Source: an uncultured Sterolibacterium sp. (GTDB lineage: Bacteria > Pseudomonadota > Gammaproteobacteria > Burkholderiales > Rhodocyclaceae). From it: a DNA stretch of 43,784 nt. The stretch is taken from the NCBI GenBank assembly GCA_903930535.1, contig CAIYYX010000276.1, positions 1 to 43,784 of the forward strand, given 5' to 3'. The first letter of the stretch is position 1. Each line of letters opens with the position of its first letter. Below the pieces are notes generated by a model. It made no database searches. It worked only from the letters and a program-made list of their open reading frames with translations, and had not been told where the DNA came from. Shown here piece by piece: positions 1-8,790 of the stretch. Position numbers and translations under genes: made by a program.

Positions 1-186
1 GGCAACTATAGGAGCCCACAGGGCGGAACTACCCGAAGAGGTAGCGGGCACAAGGCCGCTTCGCGGCACAAGTGCCCTGGGTTGCCTTCGGCAACTATAG
101 GAGCCCACAGGGCGGAACTACCCGAAGAGGTAGCGGGCACAAGGCCGCTTCGCGGCACAAGTGCCCTGGGTTGTCCCTTGGACAAC
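1..186. repeat. Tandem hairpin-rich repeat, 89-bp unit, two copies plus partial third
   Basis: Two near-identical 89-bp units start at 1 and 90, and a diverged partial copy begins near 170. Each unit carries several small palindromes: a stem at the unit junction (81-86 with 90-95, loop TTC), a CTACC/GGTAG stem, and a GGGCAC/GTGCCC stem with an inner GCCGC/GCGGC stem. In the third junction copy (170-176 with 180-186) both arms change together and still pair. The array lies just past the stop codon of the last gene of the urea operon, so it could act as a 3' RNA structure or be a REP-like element. The window edge cuts the array on the left, so its full copy number is unknown. Confidence 0.85.
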
Positions 187-194
187 TACGGGCA

Positions 195-839
195 CTAGCA
201 TTTTCCGATTGCTGTCAGGCGGCCGTCGTCCTCGATCTTGATGCGCAGGGCTCTCGTGAACAGGGCCGTTCCGACGTAGGTGTCCACCGTCATGGTGATT
301 TCCACGATCTCTTGCGTATCGAAGAACTTCTCCAGCGCGGCGAAAGTGGGGTCGTCGACTTCGCCCTTGGAGGCCTGGTCGACATAGGCGAGCAGCGCGC
401 GTTGCTTGCCGCTGAAAAGGCTACTGCCGCTCCAGTTGCCCACGGCCTCTATCTGCTCGGGCGTATAGCCGCAGGCGCGCATCATGGGACGGTGCTGGTT
501 TATTTCATAGTCACCGGAGTAAAGCAGCGCCGTCCGCAGGATGGCGAGTTCGATCAGCGGCCGGGGCGTCTTGGTGTCGAAGCGGATGGCGTAGGCCACG
601 CCAGAGGCGGCTTTGGAGAGTTTCGGCGCGTTGCCGCGGATGAGTCCGAGGTTGATGATCTGACCGCCGCGGCTGCGCGCATTGTCGAACATCGCCTTCA
701 CATCCGGATCCGTGGAGTTTTCCGAAATCGCCGGTACGCGGGCGATCGGCTCCGCGGCATGGGCTGCGGTCGTCAGCAAGAGGGCCACTGCAAACAGGGA
801 AGTAAAAAACTTAACCGACAGCAAGCTTGGCTTTGTCAT
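195..839 (-). CDS. Secreted carboxymuconolactone decarboxylase-like (AhpD-fold) protein
   Basis: A 214-residue protein with a clear N-terminal signal peptide (hydrophobic core near residues 12-25, then an AHA-AEP cleavage-like site), so it is probably periplasmic. The rest resembles the carboxymuconolactone decarboxylase / AhpD-like fold: a helical body with an E-I-N-Q-H segment (YEINQHRPMM) where this family places its active-site Glu and His. The CxxC pair of true AhpD peroxidases is absent. The start at 839 is chosen because an AGGAG-like site lies just upstream, and longer readings run into intergenic sequence. It is the last gene after ureG in the same direction, 170 bp downstream, so it may be co-transcribed with the urea genes or have its own promoter. 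The substrate cannot be told from the sequence. Confidence 0.8.
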   Translation of the reverse strand: MTKPSLLSVKFFTSLFAVALLLTTAAHAAEPIARVPAISENSTDPDVKAMFDNARSRGGQIINLGLIRGNAPKLSKAASGVAYAIRFDTKTPRPLIELAILRTALLYSGDYEINQHRPMMRACGYTPEQIEAVGNWSGSSLFSGKQRALLAYVDQASKGEVDDPTFAALEKFFDTQEIVEITMTVDTYVGTALFTRALRIKIEDDGRLTAIGKC

Positions 840-1009
840 CGCGATGCTCCTATGAGTATGAGGTCGCGGATATTCTATCCCTTTCAGTGAGCTAAAGCCG
901 CAGGTGCTGCCTGGCCGGAGCGGCAGGATGAGGCAAGCATCCGGTTGAGTTCCGCTACCGGCGCCTTCCGCCATCAGTTCGATAACGCCGGCGTTGGCGA
1001 GGCGGGTTG

Positions 1010-1639
<630 letters not shown>

Positions 1640-1658
1640 GGAGTGATCCTTGTAGGTT

Positions 1659-2324
1659 TCATGATCTGAACAAGCGGCTGTACTGGGTCTCGTGCTGGCT
1701 GCAGGCAATCGCGAAGCCCGGCGCGAAGTTTGAAAAATCCGCCGAATTCAGCGCCAGCGCGCGTTCGACGATGGCGGGGATGCCACCGCCCAGGGCTTGA
1801 AGCAAACGCTGTCCTGCGGCCTGACCCAAGGGCACGGCCTTCAATGCCGCCATCACCTGGTTTTCGCACCAGGACCAGAGGTAGGCGGTCAAGGCCGCCG
1901 TGTCGTCAATATTCCAGGCGACGGCGGCACAGCTCCAGGCGGCGGGGAACGAGGGCTGATCGAGGGCGGCGAGCCGAGCCAGCCTGTCTGCCGGAAAATC
2001 ATCCAGTTCTCCCAGGAGCCTGGCCATGGAGTAGCCCATCTGCCGCGTTTCGGCAAGAAGCTCGGCGGTCTCCCTGCTGGCGAGGAATAGTTCGTTGAGC
2101 CCGGCCGCATCTTCATCGTTGCGCCATGCGGCAAGAAACGATGCCAGGAGCGGCATCTCGAAGCGCCCCTGATTCCATTCGAGCAGGTCAGCGATCCAGC
2201 ACCATGTGCTGGCTTCGTCGATGACAATTCCGGCGTGTATCGCCGACTCCAGCCCCTGCGAATAGCTGTAGGCTCCGACCGGAAGCGCGGGGCTGGCGAG
2301 TTGAAGGAGGCGAACCAGGCTCAT
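1659..2324 (-). CDS. ureF: Urease accessory protein UreF
   Basis: A 221-residue, all-helical accessory protein. UreF bridges UreD and UreG in the urease activation complex and gates GTP hydrolysis. It shows the family's N-terminal pattern [21 protein letters not shown] (start) and the helical middle with W-N and [10 protein letters not shown] segments. The ATG at 2324 overlaps the ureE stop by four bases (ATGA, 2321-2324), which argues for translational coupling and fixes the start. Length is normal for UreF. Confidence 0.95.
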   Translation of the reverse strand: MSLVRLLQLASPALPVGAYSYSQGLESAIHAGIVIDEASTWCWIADLLEWNQGRFEMPLLASFLAAWRNDEDAAGLNELFLASRETAELLAETRQMGYSMARLLGELDDFPADRLARLAALDQPSFPAAWSCAAVAWNIDDTAALTAYLWSWCENQVMAALKAVPLGQAAGQRLLQALGGGIPAIVERALALNSADFSNFAPGFAIACSQHETQYSRLFRS

Positions 2325-2815
2325 GGATCCTGCTGGTACTGATGGATTTTCGCACCGGGAGTCGTTTGTCCGCCGTGACTGTGACCGGGAGCGTGTCCAG
2401 AGTACGCTCCCGCCTCGGGCTCGAAAGGGGCGACGATACGTGTCACCGCGAGTCCAAGGCCTGCGACCATGTCGGAGAGCACGTGATCGAAAACGAAGCG
2501 CAGCCAGCCGTCGCCAATCTGCACCGCGACATGGCGGTTGCCCAGATGAAAGGCGGCGCGCAAGAGCAAACGAGTATCGTCGCAGGCGGCCTCGATCAGC
2601 GTCTCGTCGCCGGCCACGACTTCGATGACTCTTCCGTCGTTGGCCAGCAACTTGTCGCCGCCGCGCAGCACGGTGCCGCGTTCCAGGAACAGCCCGACTT
2701 CCTCGCCGGATGCGAGGCGCGTGCGCAGCCGGCTCTTGCAGCGGGCATCGAAGTCCAACAGCAGTCGTTCGCTTGCAGGCGCAGCGCGGTCGGCCCGATT
2801 CTCGATGGCAATCAT
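2321..2815 (-). CDS. ureE: Urease nickel metallochaperone UreE
   Basis: A 164-residue nickel chaperone that hands Ni(II) to the UreDFG complex. The N-terminal peptide-binding-like domain ([20 protein letters not shown] region) and C-terminal metal-binding domain (GNRHVAVQ near 92-99, DHVLSDMV near 110-117) are both recognisable. The C-terminal tail carries a short His cluster, [10 protein letters not shown] near 140-149, weaker than the poly-His tail of Klebsiella UreE. The start codon shares one base with the ureC stop (TGATG at 2813-2817), so translation is likely coupled to ureC. Its own stop overlaps ureF. Confidence 0.95.
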   Translation of the reverse strand: MIAIENRADRAAPASERLLLDFDARCKSRLRTRLASGEEVGLFLERGTVLRGGDKLLANDGRVIEVVAGDETLIEAACDDTRLLLRAAFHLGNRHVAVQIGDGWLRFVFDHVLSDMVAGLGLAVTRIVAPFEPEAGAYSGHAPGHSHGGQTTPGAKIHQYQQDP

Positions 2816-4518
2816 CAGAACAGGAAGTATCTCTGGGCCATGGGCAGCACGCTGGCCGGCTCGCATACCAGGAGTTCGCCGTCTGCACGCACGGCATAGG
2901 TTTCCGGGTCGACCTCGATAGCCGGCAGGGCGTCGTTATGAATCATGTCGCGCTTGGTGATGCGGCGCGTATTTCGCACGGCCTCCAGCGGCTTGGTGAG
3001 TGCCAATGCATGCAGCTCCGGAGTCTGCAGCGCCGCCTGCGAGACGAAGGTCAGCGAAGTCTTGAGGGCGCCGCCATAAGCGCCGAACATCTTCCGGTAA
3101 TGCACCGGCTGCGGCGTCGGGATGGAGGCATTCGGGTCGCCCATGGCCGCCGCCGCAATCATGCCGCCCTTGAGGATCAGGGAAGGCTTGACGCCGAAGA
3201 AGGCCGGTTTCCAGAGCACCAGATCGGCCAGCTTGCCGACCTCGATGGAGCCGACGATGTGGCCGATGCCGTGAGTGATGGCCGGATTGATGGTGTACTT
3301 CGCGATGTAGCGCTTGACGCGGAAGTTGTCGTTGCGCGAGTTGTCCTCCTTCAGGCTGCCCCGCTGCATCTTCATCTTGTGCGCGGTCTGCCATGTGCGT
3401 ATCACCACCTCGCCGACCCGGCCCATCGCCTGTGAATCGGAAGACATCATGGAGAAGGCGCCCAGGTCGTGGAGGATGTCTTCTGCGGCGATGGTCTCGC
3501 GCCGGATGCGTGATTCGGCGAAGGCCACGTCCTCGGCGATGGCGGGATCCAGGTGGTGGCACACCATCAGCATGTCGAGATGTTCGTCTATGGTGTTGAC
3601 CGTGTAGGGCCGCGTCGGATTGGTGGACGAAGGCAGGACGTTCGCCTGCCCCACGGCCTTGATGATGTCCGGGGCGTGGCCACCGCCGGCGCCCTCGGTG
3701 TGGAAGGTGTGAATGGTCCGTCCCTTGAATGCGGCAAGCGTGGTCTCGACGAAGCCCGATTCGTTGAGCGTGTCGGAATGAATCGCCACCTGCACGTCCA
3801 TTGCCTCGGCCACGTCGAGGCAGTTGTCGATGGCCGCCGGCGTCGTGCCCCAGTCCTCGTGCAGCTTCAATCCGATGGCGCCGGCCGTCACCTGTTCGAT
3901 CAGCGGCCCGGGCAGCGAGGCATTGCCCTTGCCCAGGAAGCCCAGGTTCATGGGAAATGCGTCGGCCGCAGAAAGCATGGCGCGGAGGTGCCACGGCCCC
4001 GGGGTGCAGGTGGTGGCGAAGGTGCCGGTCGCAGGTCCCGTGCCGCCGCCCAGCATGGTGGTGACACCCGACATCAAGGCCTCATCGATCTGCTGCGGGC
4101 AGATGAAGTGGATGTGGCTGTCGATGCCGCCGGCGGTGACGATCATGCCCTCGCCGGCGATGATCTCCGTGCCGGCGCCGATGGGGATGGTCACCCCGGG
4201 CTGGACGTCGGGATTGCCTGCCTTGCCGATGGCCGATATGTGGCCGTTCTTCAGGCCGATGTCGGCTTTGACGATGGCCCAGTGGTCTATGATGAGGGCG
4301 TTGGTGATCACCGTGTCGGCGACTTCAGAGGACAGGCGCTGGCCCTGGCCCATGCCGTCCCTGATCACCTTGCCGCCGCCGAACTTCACTTCCTCGCCGT
4401 AAATCGTGAAGTCCTGTTCGACCTCTACCCACAGTTCGGTGTCGGCCAGGCGCACGCGATCTCCTGTGGTCGGGCCGAACATCTCGGCATAGGCTTGGCG
4501 CGATATTTTCGTGCTCAT
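2815..4518 (-). CDS. ureC: Urease catalytic subunit alpha UreC
   Basis: A 567-residue nickel hydrolase subunit that converts urea to ammonia and carbamate in the cytoplasm. All active-site residues known from Klebsiella UreC are present with a one-residue offset: His135 and His137 (HIH), the lysine carbamylated to bridge the two nickels at 218 (GLKLHEDWG), His247, His273, the flap MVCHH motif at 318-322 with catalytic His321, and Asp361. Length is standard. Its ATG overlaps the ureB stop by four bases (4515-4518). Nothing suggests loss of function. Confidence 0.98.
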   Translation of the reverse strand: MSTKISRQAYAEMFGPTTGDRVRLADTELWVEVEQDFTIYGEEVKFGGGKVIRDGMGQGQRLSSEVADTVITNALIIDHWAIVKADIGLKNGHISAIGKAGNPDVQPGVTIPIGAGTEIIAGEGMIVTAGGIDSHIHFICPQQIDEALMSGVTTMLGGGTGPATGTFATTCTPGPWHLRAMLSAADAFPMNLGFLGKGNASLPGPLIEQVTAGAIGLKLHEDWGTTPAAIDNCLDVAEAMDVQVAIHSDTLNESGFVETTLAAFKGRTIHTFHTEGAGGGHAPDIIKAVGQANVLPSSTNPTRPYTVNTIDEHLDMLMVCHHLDPAIAEDVAFAESRIRRETIAAEDILHDLGAFSMMSSDSQAMGRVGEVVIRTWQTAHKMKMQRGSLKEDNSRNDNFRVKRYIAKYTINPAITHGIGHIVGSIEVGKLADLVLWKPAFFGVKPSLILKGGMIAAAAMGDPNASIPTPQPVHYRKMFGAYGGALKTSLTFVSQAALQTPELHALALTKPLEAVRNTRRITKRDMIHNDALPAIEVDPETYAVRADGELLVCEPASVLPMAQRYFLF

Positions 4519-4823
4519 TCCAGCCTCCCTTGTACCTTGCCCTGGAAGCCATACACCTTGCGCTCTCCGGCAAGCGCTACCAGCCGCACCGTGCGCGTCT
4601 GCCCCGGCTCGAAGCGCACGGCCGTGCCGGCGGCGATGTCGAGGCGGAAACCGTGCGCGCGGCCGCGGTCGAAGGCCAGCGCCGAATTGGTTTCGCAGAA
4701 GTGGTAGTGCGAACCCACCTGGATAGGCCGGTCGCCGGTGTTGGCGACACTGAGGGTGACGGTTTCCCTGCCGACGTTGAGTTCTATTTCGCCGGCTTCG
4801 ATGTTCATTTCACCAGGGATCAT
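4515..4823 (-). CDS. ureB: Urease subunit beta UreB
   Basis: A 102-residue structural subunit of the UreABC trimer. The start at the MIPGEM methionine (4823) is the conserved family start and has a strong AAGGAG Shine-Dalgarno sequence; an upstream in-frame methionine would add ten non-conserved residues. Typical segments are present: [13 protein letters not shown] and the C-terminal [12 protein letters not shown]-like end. The gene is separated from ureA by an unusual 177-bp gap filled by palindromic elements, whereas ureA and ureB usually lie close together. It overlaps ureC by ATGA. Confidence 0.96.
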   Translation of the reverse strand: MIPGEMNIEAGEIELNVGRETVTLSVANTGDRPIQVGSHYHFCETNSALAFDRGRAHGFRLDIAAGTAVRFEPGQTRTVRLVALAGERKVYGFQGKVQGRLE

Positions 4824-4841
4824 GTATTCGTCTCCTTGAAC

Positions 4842-4917
4842 TGTGATGCGCAATTACTGAAACATCCATTAATCGACAGATTTTTAAATTGGTGTAGTCG
4901 AAACTTACGCATCACAA
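4842..4917. repeat. Inverted repeat in ureA-ureB gap (element 1)
   Basis: Arms TGTGATGCG (4842-4850) and CGCATCACA (4909-4917) are perfect reverse complements around an AT-rich centre of about 58 bp. It sits just upstream of the ureB ribosome-binding site on the transcript and next to a second palindromic element. It may be a small non-autonomous repeat. No coding capacity was seen. Confidence 0.65.
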
Positions 4918-4919
4918 TA

Positions 4920-4999
4920 CTAGGGAGCCTGATCAAGTCCGTCAGATTGCTTCGCTTTGCTCGCAATGACGAAATTGGACTTGATCAGACTTTCCCTAG
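4920..4999. repeat. MITE/REP-like palindromic element in ureA-ureB gap (element 2)
   Basis: An 80-bp nested palindrome. The outer arms CTAGGGA...CTGATCAAGTCC (4920-4940) and their complement (4977-4999) pair over 19 bp with a small bulge. An inner stem pairs GTCA-ATTGC with GCAATGAC around the core TTCGCTTTGCTC. The core resembles the dispersed repeat with GCGAAGCGAAGCAAT found in many bacterial genomes (recalled, not searched). The element ends against the ureA stop codon (5001-5003). On the mRNA it would form a long hairpin between ureA and ureB. Confidence 0.8.
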
Positions 5000-5000
5000 G

Positions 5001-5303
5001 TCAGACGATGGGGTTGTGTACCGTGACGAGTTTGGTGCCGTCCGGGAAAGTGGCTTCGACCTGAATCTCGGGAATCATTTCCGGCACGCCTTCCATCACC
5101 TCGTCGCGCCGAAGCAGCGTGGTCCCCGTGCTCATCAGTTCGGCGACGCTCCTGCCGTCGCGGGCGCCTTCCATGATGGCGGCGGAGATGAAGGCGACGG
5201 CCTCGGGGTAATTGAGCTTGAGGCCGCGGGCACGGCGCCGTTCGGCCAGGAGGCCGGCGGTGAATATCAGGAGCTTGTCTTTTTCTCTCGGGGTCAGTTC
5301 CAT
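5001..5303 (-). CDS. ureA: Urease subunit gamma UreA
   Basis: A 100-residue structural subunit of urease. The family start [12 protein letters not shown] is at 5303 with a GAGAGGAAAAG site upstream; the six-residue-longer alternative extends into ureD. Conserved segments include [23 protein letters not shown] and the C-terminal VTVHNPI end. The start lies just inside the 3' end of the ureD region (ureD stops at 5315), so the two genes are closely linked. Its 3' end abuts a palindromic element that separates it from ureB. Confidence 0.97.
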   Translation of the reverse strand: MELTPREKDKLLIFTAGLLAERRRARGLKLNYPEAVAFISAAIMEGARDGRSVAELMSTGTTLLRRDEVMEGVPEMIPEIQVEATFPDGTKLVTVHNPIV

Positions 5304-5314
5304 CTCTTTTCCTC

Positions 5315-6166
5315 TCAGGTGCTCCATATGCGCGGCAATGCAGCTTCGCGACCGGTCATTGCCGGACGCAGGAGCCGCCAGATATCAACCAGCCAGGTGC
5401 GCGCCGCTTCCGACGAGTGGCCGAGATAGCGCGCCACGAGAAGCTGCGGCAAGGCCGTCAGTCCATGGAGCGCTCCCGTTTCCATCGTCGCGATGCCGCG
5501 CGTCGCGGCGACAAGCTCTGCCCCGACAGGCTTGCCGGCGGCGAGCAGGGTGGCGCAGACCGAAAACCCTGCCAGACCGATAGCGGCAGTCATGAGCCGG
5601 GAGCCGCCGCAGATTCGGCCCTGTTCGGCCCAGACCAGTCGACCCTCCTGCTCGATGCGCGTCCGGAGCCCGAGTTCTCCATGCGCGAAGCGCTCTCCAG
5701 CGGCACGGCGCCCCAGGCACAGGATTTCCCAGCCGATGAAGCTCGCTCCCCTTGCCAGCCTGATGCGGCTTTCCATCAGGCCTCGCGCGCCGTCGAAGAC
5801 GATGCTCTCCTGCGGCAGCCATTCCAGAGAGGCGCCGGCCGCGATCTCGAAATCCAGCTTTTGCGAGGCCATTGGGCCCGCTGAGCGATACCACTTGCCG
5901 GCACCAGGCGTCGTGAGCAGGGCATGGGCGGCATCGCCGACGCCTGCCGCAATCGTCAGTTCGTCGCCGCCGCAGATGCCCGCCGGCGGGTGCAGGACGA
6001 TGGCGTGACACAGATCCCTGCCCTCCGGATAGAGCGCCTTTTGCACCCGCAGCGGGCCGTGATGGCTTCGGTGACTAAGAATCGTGGCGTCCTGCCGCCG
6101 GGTAAAGCGCAGATCAAGCTTTGCCTGCCACTGTGGTGAAATAAGCGTGGGCGGATGTCGGTCCAT
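5315..6166 (-). CDS. ureD: Urease accessory protein UreD (UreH)
   Basis: A 283-residue scaffold that binds apo-urease and recruits UreF and UreG for nickel insertion. Recognisable motifs are LYPEG near residue 46, [12 protein letters not shown] near 57-70, the [11 protein letters not shown] segment near 84-95 and [12 protein letters not shown] near 115-126, all typical of UreD. It follows urtE with only seven bases between them, which joins the transporter and enzyme genes into one unit. UreD comes first among the urease genes, as is common in proteobacteria. Confidence 0.95.
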   Translation of the reverse strand: MDRHPPTLISPQWQAKLDLRFTRRQDATILSHRSHHGPLRVQKALYPEGRDLCHAIVLHPPAGICGGDELTIAAGVGDAAHALLTTPGAGKWYRSAGPMASQKLDFEIAAGASLEWLPQESIVFDGARGLMESRIRLARGASFIGWEILCLGRRAAGERFAHGELGLRTRIEQEGRLVWAEQGRICGGSRLMTAAIGLAGFSVCATLLAAGKPVGAELVAATRGIATMETGALHGLTALPQLLVARYLGHSSEAARTWLVDIWRLLRPAMTGREAALPRIWST

Positions 6167-6173
6167 CCTGCGA

Positions 6174-6866
6174 TCATACCGAAAGCAGGGCGCGGACGCC
6201 GTCCTTCCCCATGTCGGCGCCCGCGCCGCTCTTGACGATGACGCCGCGCTCCATCACCAGGTAATGATCCGAGAGCGACTGGGCGAAGTCGTAATATTGC
6301 TCGACCAGCAGGATGGCGGTGTTGCCTTCTTCGGAGAGGATACGTATGACGCGCTCGATGTCCTTGATGATGGAAGGCTGTATGCCCTCGGTCGGCTCGT
6401 CCAGGATCAGGAGCGAGGGTCCGAAGACCAGGGCCCGGCCGATGGCGAGTTGCTGCTGCTGGCCGCCGGAGAGGTCGCCGCCGCGGCGGTTTTGCATTTG
6501 CTTCAACACCGGAAACATCTCGAAAATGCGCGGCGGAATTTCCGTTCCCATGGGTTTCGTCGCCAGTCCCATCAAGAGGTTTTCCTGCACCGTCAGACGC
6601 GGGAATATCTCGCGCCCCTGGGGCACATAGCCGATGCCCGCCTTGACGCGCTCGTGGGCGGGCAGGCGCGTGATGTCCTGGCCCATGAAGCCGATGCGGC
6701 CTGTCTTGGCAGGCAACAGGCCCATCAGGCATTTCAACAGCGTCGTCTTGCCGACGCCATTCCTGCCCAGCAGCGTGGTCACCTTTCCTGGCGGGGCGGC
6801 GAAGCTGACGTCGCGCAGGATGTGGCTGCCGCCATAGTATTGATTGAGCTTGTCGACGAGCAGCAT
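6174..6866 (-). CDS. urtE: Urea ABC transporter ATPase UrtE
   Basis: A 230-residue ABC ATPase of the LivF type. Walker A is LGRNGVGKTT near 33-42, the signature is LSGGQQQQ near 134-141, and Walker B is LLILDEPTEGIQPS. The EGIQPSII stretch after Walker B is characteristic of UrtE rather than amino-acid LivF. It works with UrtD at the inner membrane to power urea import. It starts two bases after urtD ends and is followed directly by ureD. Confidence 0.95.
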   Translation of the reverse strand: MLLVDKLNQYYGGSHILRDVSFAAPPGKVTTLLGRNGVGKTTLLKCLMGLLPAKTGRIGFMGQDITRLPAHERVKAGIGYVPQGREIFPRLTVQENLLMGLATKPMGTEIPPRIFEMFPVLKQMQNRRGGDLSGGQQQQLAIGRALVFGPSLLILDEPTEGIQPSIIKDIERVIRILSEEGNTAILLVEQYYDFAQSLSDHYLVMERGVIVKSGAGADMGKDGVRALLSV

Positions 6867-6868
6867 GA

Positions 6869-7693
6869 TTATCGGCCGAGATACACTTCGATCACGCGCG
6901 GATCGGCCTGTATCGTGGCCAGGCCTCCTTCGGCCAGCACTGAGCCTTCGTGCAGCACCGTCACCTTGCCGCCGAGTTGTTCAATGAAGGCCATGTCGTG
7001 CTCGACCACGATCAGGGTGTGCCGTCCGGCCAGCGACCTGAACAATTCGCCGGTCCTCTCGGTCTCGTCGTCGGTCATGCCCGCCACCGGTTCGTCGAGC
7101 AGCAGCAGCCTGGGTTCCTGCATCAGCAACATGCCTATCTCCAGCCACTGTTTTTGCCCGTGAGACAGGCGTCCGGCCGATCTGTCCGCGTCAGGGGCAA
7201 GCCGGATCAGCTTTAGCGTGTCGGAGATGCGGTCCAACGTGGCATCATCGATCTCTGAAAAAAGGCTGTGGCGCACGCGCTTGTCTGTCTTCATCGCCAG
7301 TTCGAGATTCTCGAATACCGAGTGGTTCTCGAATATGGTCGGCTTCTGGAACTTCCGGCCGATTCCGGCGTCGGCGATCTCTGGCTCGCGCATACGTGTC
7401 AGATCCAGGGTCTGACCGAAGAAGGCGGTGCCTGAATCCGGACGCGTCTTGCCGGTGATGACGTCCATCATGGTGGTCTTGCCGGCGCCGTTTGGGCCGA
7501 TGATGCAGCGCAATTCGCCGGCATCGATGGTCAGGGTGAGCTTGTTCAAGGCCTTGAAGCCGTCGAAGGAGACGCTGATATCTTCCAGATACAGAATGAC
7601 CTTGTGCGACAGGTCGAGTTCGCCGGGGGCGAGGAGATGGCTCGTTGCCGCCTCTTCCCATTGCTGGCCGGCCTCACTCAGCGTGATGCTCAT
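6869..7693 (-). CDS. urtD: Urea ABC transporter ATPase UrtD
   Basis: A 274-residue ABC ATPase of the LivG type with an N-terminal extension of about 35 residues before the first strand. Walker A is GPNGAGKTT. The signature reads LSHGQKQWLEIG, a variant typical of UrtD, and Walker B is LLLDEPVAGMTDDE. The ATG at 7693 overlaps the urtC stop (ATGA 7690-7693), which is preferred over the upstream in-frame methionine. The protein pairs with UrtE to energise the UrtBC channel. Confidence 0.95.
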   Translation of the reverse strand: MSITLSEAGQQWEEAATSHLLAPGELDLSHKVILYLEDISVSFDGFKALNKLTLTIDAGELRCIIGPNGAGKTTMMDVITGKTRPDSGTAFFGQTLDLTRMREPEIADAGIGRKFQKPTIFENHSVFENLELAMKTDKRVRHSLFSEIDDATLDRISDTLKLIRLAPDADRSAGRLSHGQKQWLEIGMLLMQEPRLLLLDEPVAGMTDDETERTGELFRSLAGRHTLIVVEHDMAFIEQLGGKVTVLHEGSVLAEGGLATIQADPRVIEVYLGR

Positions 7694-8790
7694 GCCGCGC
7701 CTCCCTTGAGTCTGCGCCACAAGCCGACCAGTCCCTGCGGCAGGAAAAGCGTGACCAGGATGAACAAGAGGCCCAGGAAGAACAGCCAGTATTCCGGGAA
7801 GGCGACAGTGAACCAGCTCTTGGCGAGATTGACCAGGAAGGCGCCGAACACCGGTCCGATCAGCGTGCCTCTGCCGCCGACAGCGACCCAGATGGCGATC
7901 TCGATGGAGTTTGCCGGCGACATCTCGGAGGGGTTGATGATGCCCACCTGAGGCACATAGAGCGCACCGGCGACGGCGCAGAGCATGGCCGACAGCGTCC
8001 AGATGAACAGCTTGTAGCCGAGGGGATTGTAGCCGATGAACATGACACGGGACTCGGCATCGCGGATCGCAGTCAACACCCGCCCGAACTTCGACGTCAT
8101 CAGGTAGCGGCCGAGCAGGAGCGTTGCCAGCAGGGTTGCGGCGGTGGCGGCGAACAGCGTCACCCGCATCCCCGGCGTGGTGATGTCATAGCCCAGGATG
8201 CGCTTGAAATCGGTGAAGCCGTTGTTGCCTCCGAAGCCCGTCTCGTTGCGGAAAAACAGCAGCATGAAGGCGTAGGTCATGGCCTGGGTGATGATGGAGA
8301 AATACACGCCCTTGATGCGCGAGCGAAAGGCGAAGTAGCCGAAGACCAGAGCCAATAAGGCCGGTACGACAAGAACCATCAACACAGCCCAGAGAAAGTG
8401 GTCGCTGCCGCTCCAGTACCAGGGCAGTTGTTTCCAGTCGAGAAACACCATGAAGTCGGGCAGCGACGTCTGATAGACGCCGTCGTGACCGATGCCGCGC
8501 ATCAGATACATGCCGAATGCGTAGCCGCCGAGAGCGAAGAAGACACCGTGCCCGAGGGAGAGTATCCCTGCATAGCCCCAGATCAGGTCCATGGCCACAG
8601 CGACTATCGCATAGCACATGATTTTGCCGCCGACGGTGATGGCATAGTCCGAGACATGGAGCGCACTGCCGTCGGGGGTGAACAGATGCAGCGCCAGCAT
8701 CGTCGCGATGACTGCACTAAGGCAGGCGATGGCGAGCCAGCCCTTCTTCGGTGTCGCCTCGAGAAAACGGAGGAGAACGGGGGTTGTCAT
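7690..8790 (-). CDS. urtC: Urea ABC transporter permease UrtC
   Basis: A 366-residue LivM-type inner-membrane permease with about nine to ten hydrophobic segments. The loop GYAGILSLGHGVFFALGGYA is the permease-ATPase coupling region of this family, and the FRNETGFGGNNGFTDFK stretch is typical of UrtC. The start at 8790 overlaps the urtB stop by ATGA (8787-8790); the longer reading contains only shadow sequence. It forms the transmembrane pore with UrtB. Confidence 0.95.
   Translation of the reverse strand: MTTPVLLRFLEATPKKGWLAIACLSAVIATMLALHLFTPDGSALHVSDYAITVGGKIMCYAIVAVAMDLIWGYAGILSLGHGVFFALGGYAFGMYLMRGIGHDGVYQTSLPDFMVFLDWKQLPWYWSGSDHFLWAVLMVLVVPALLALVFGYFAFRSRIKGVYFSIITQAMTYAFMLLFFRNETGFGGNNGFTDFKRILGYDITTPGMRVTLFAATAATLLATLLLGRYLMTSKFGRVLTAIRDAESRVMFIGYNPLGYKLFIWTLSAMLCAVAGALYVPQVGIINPSEMSPANSIEIAIWVAVGGRGTLIGPVFGAFLVNLAKSWFTVAFPEYWLFFLGLLFILVTLFLPQGLVGLWRRLKGGAA

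Noticed and set aside
1-186. CRISPR array or integron attC sites
   Set aside because: The 89-bp units are directly adjacent with no variable spacers, and no core-site signature or integrase is present.
3553-4707. Long plus-strand open frame (384 codons) opposite ureC/ureB
   Set aside because: It is the antisense shadow of a GC-rich, strongly conserved gene and has no recognisable content.
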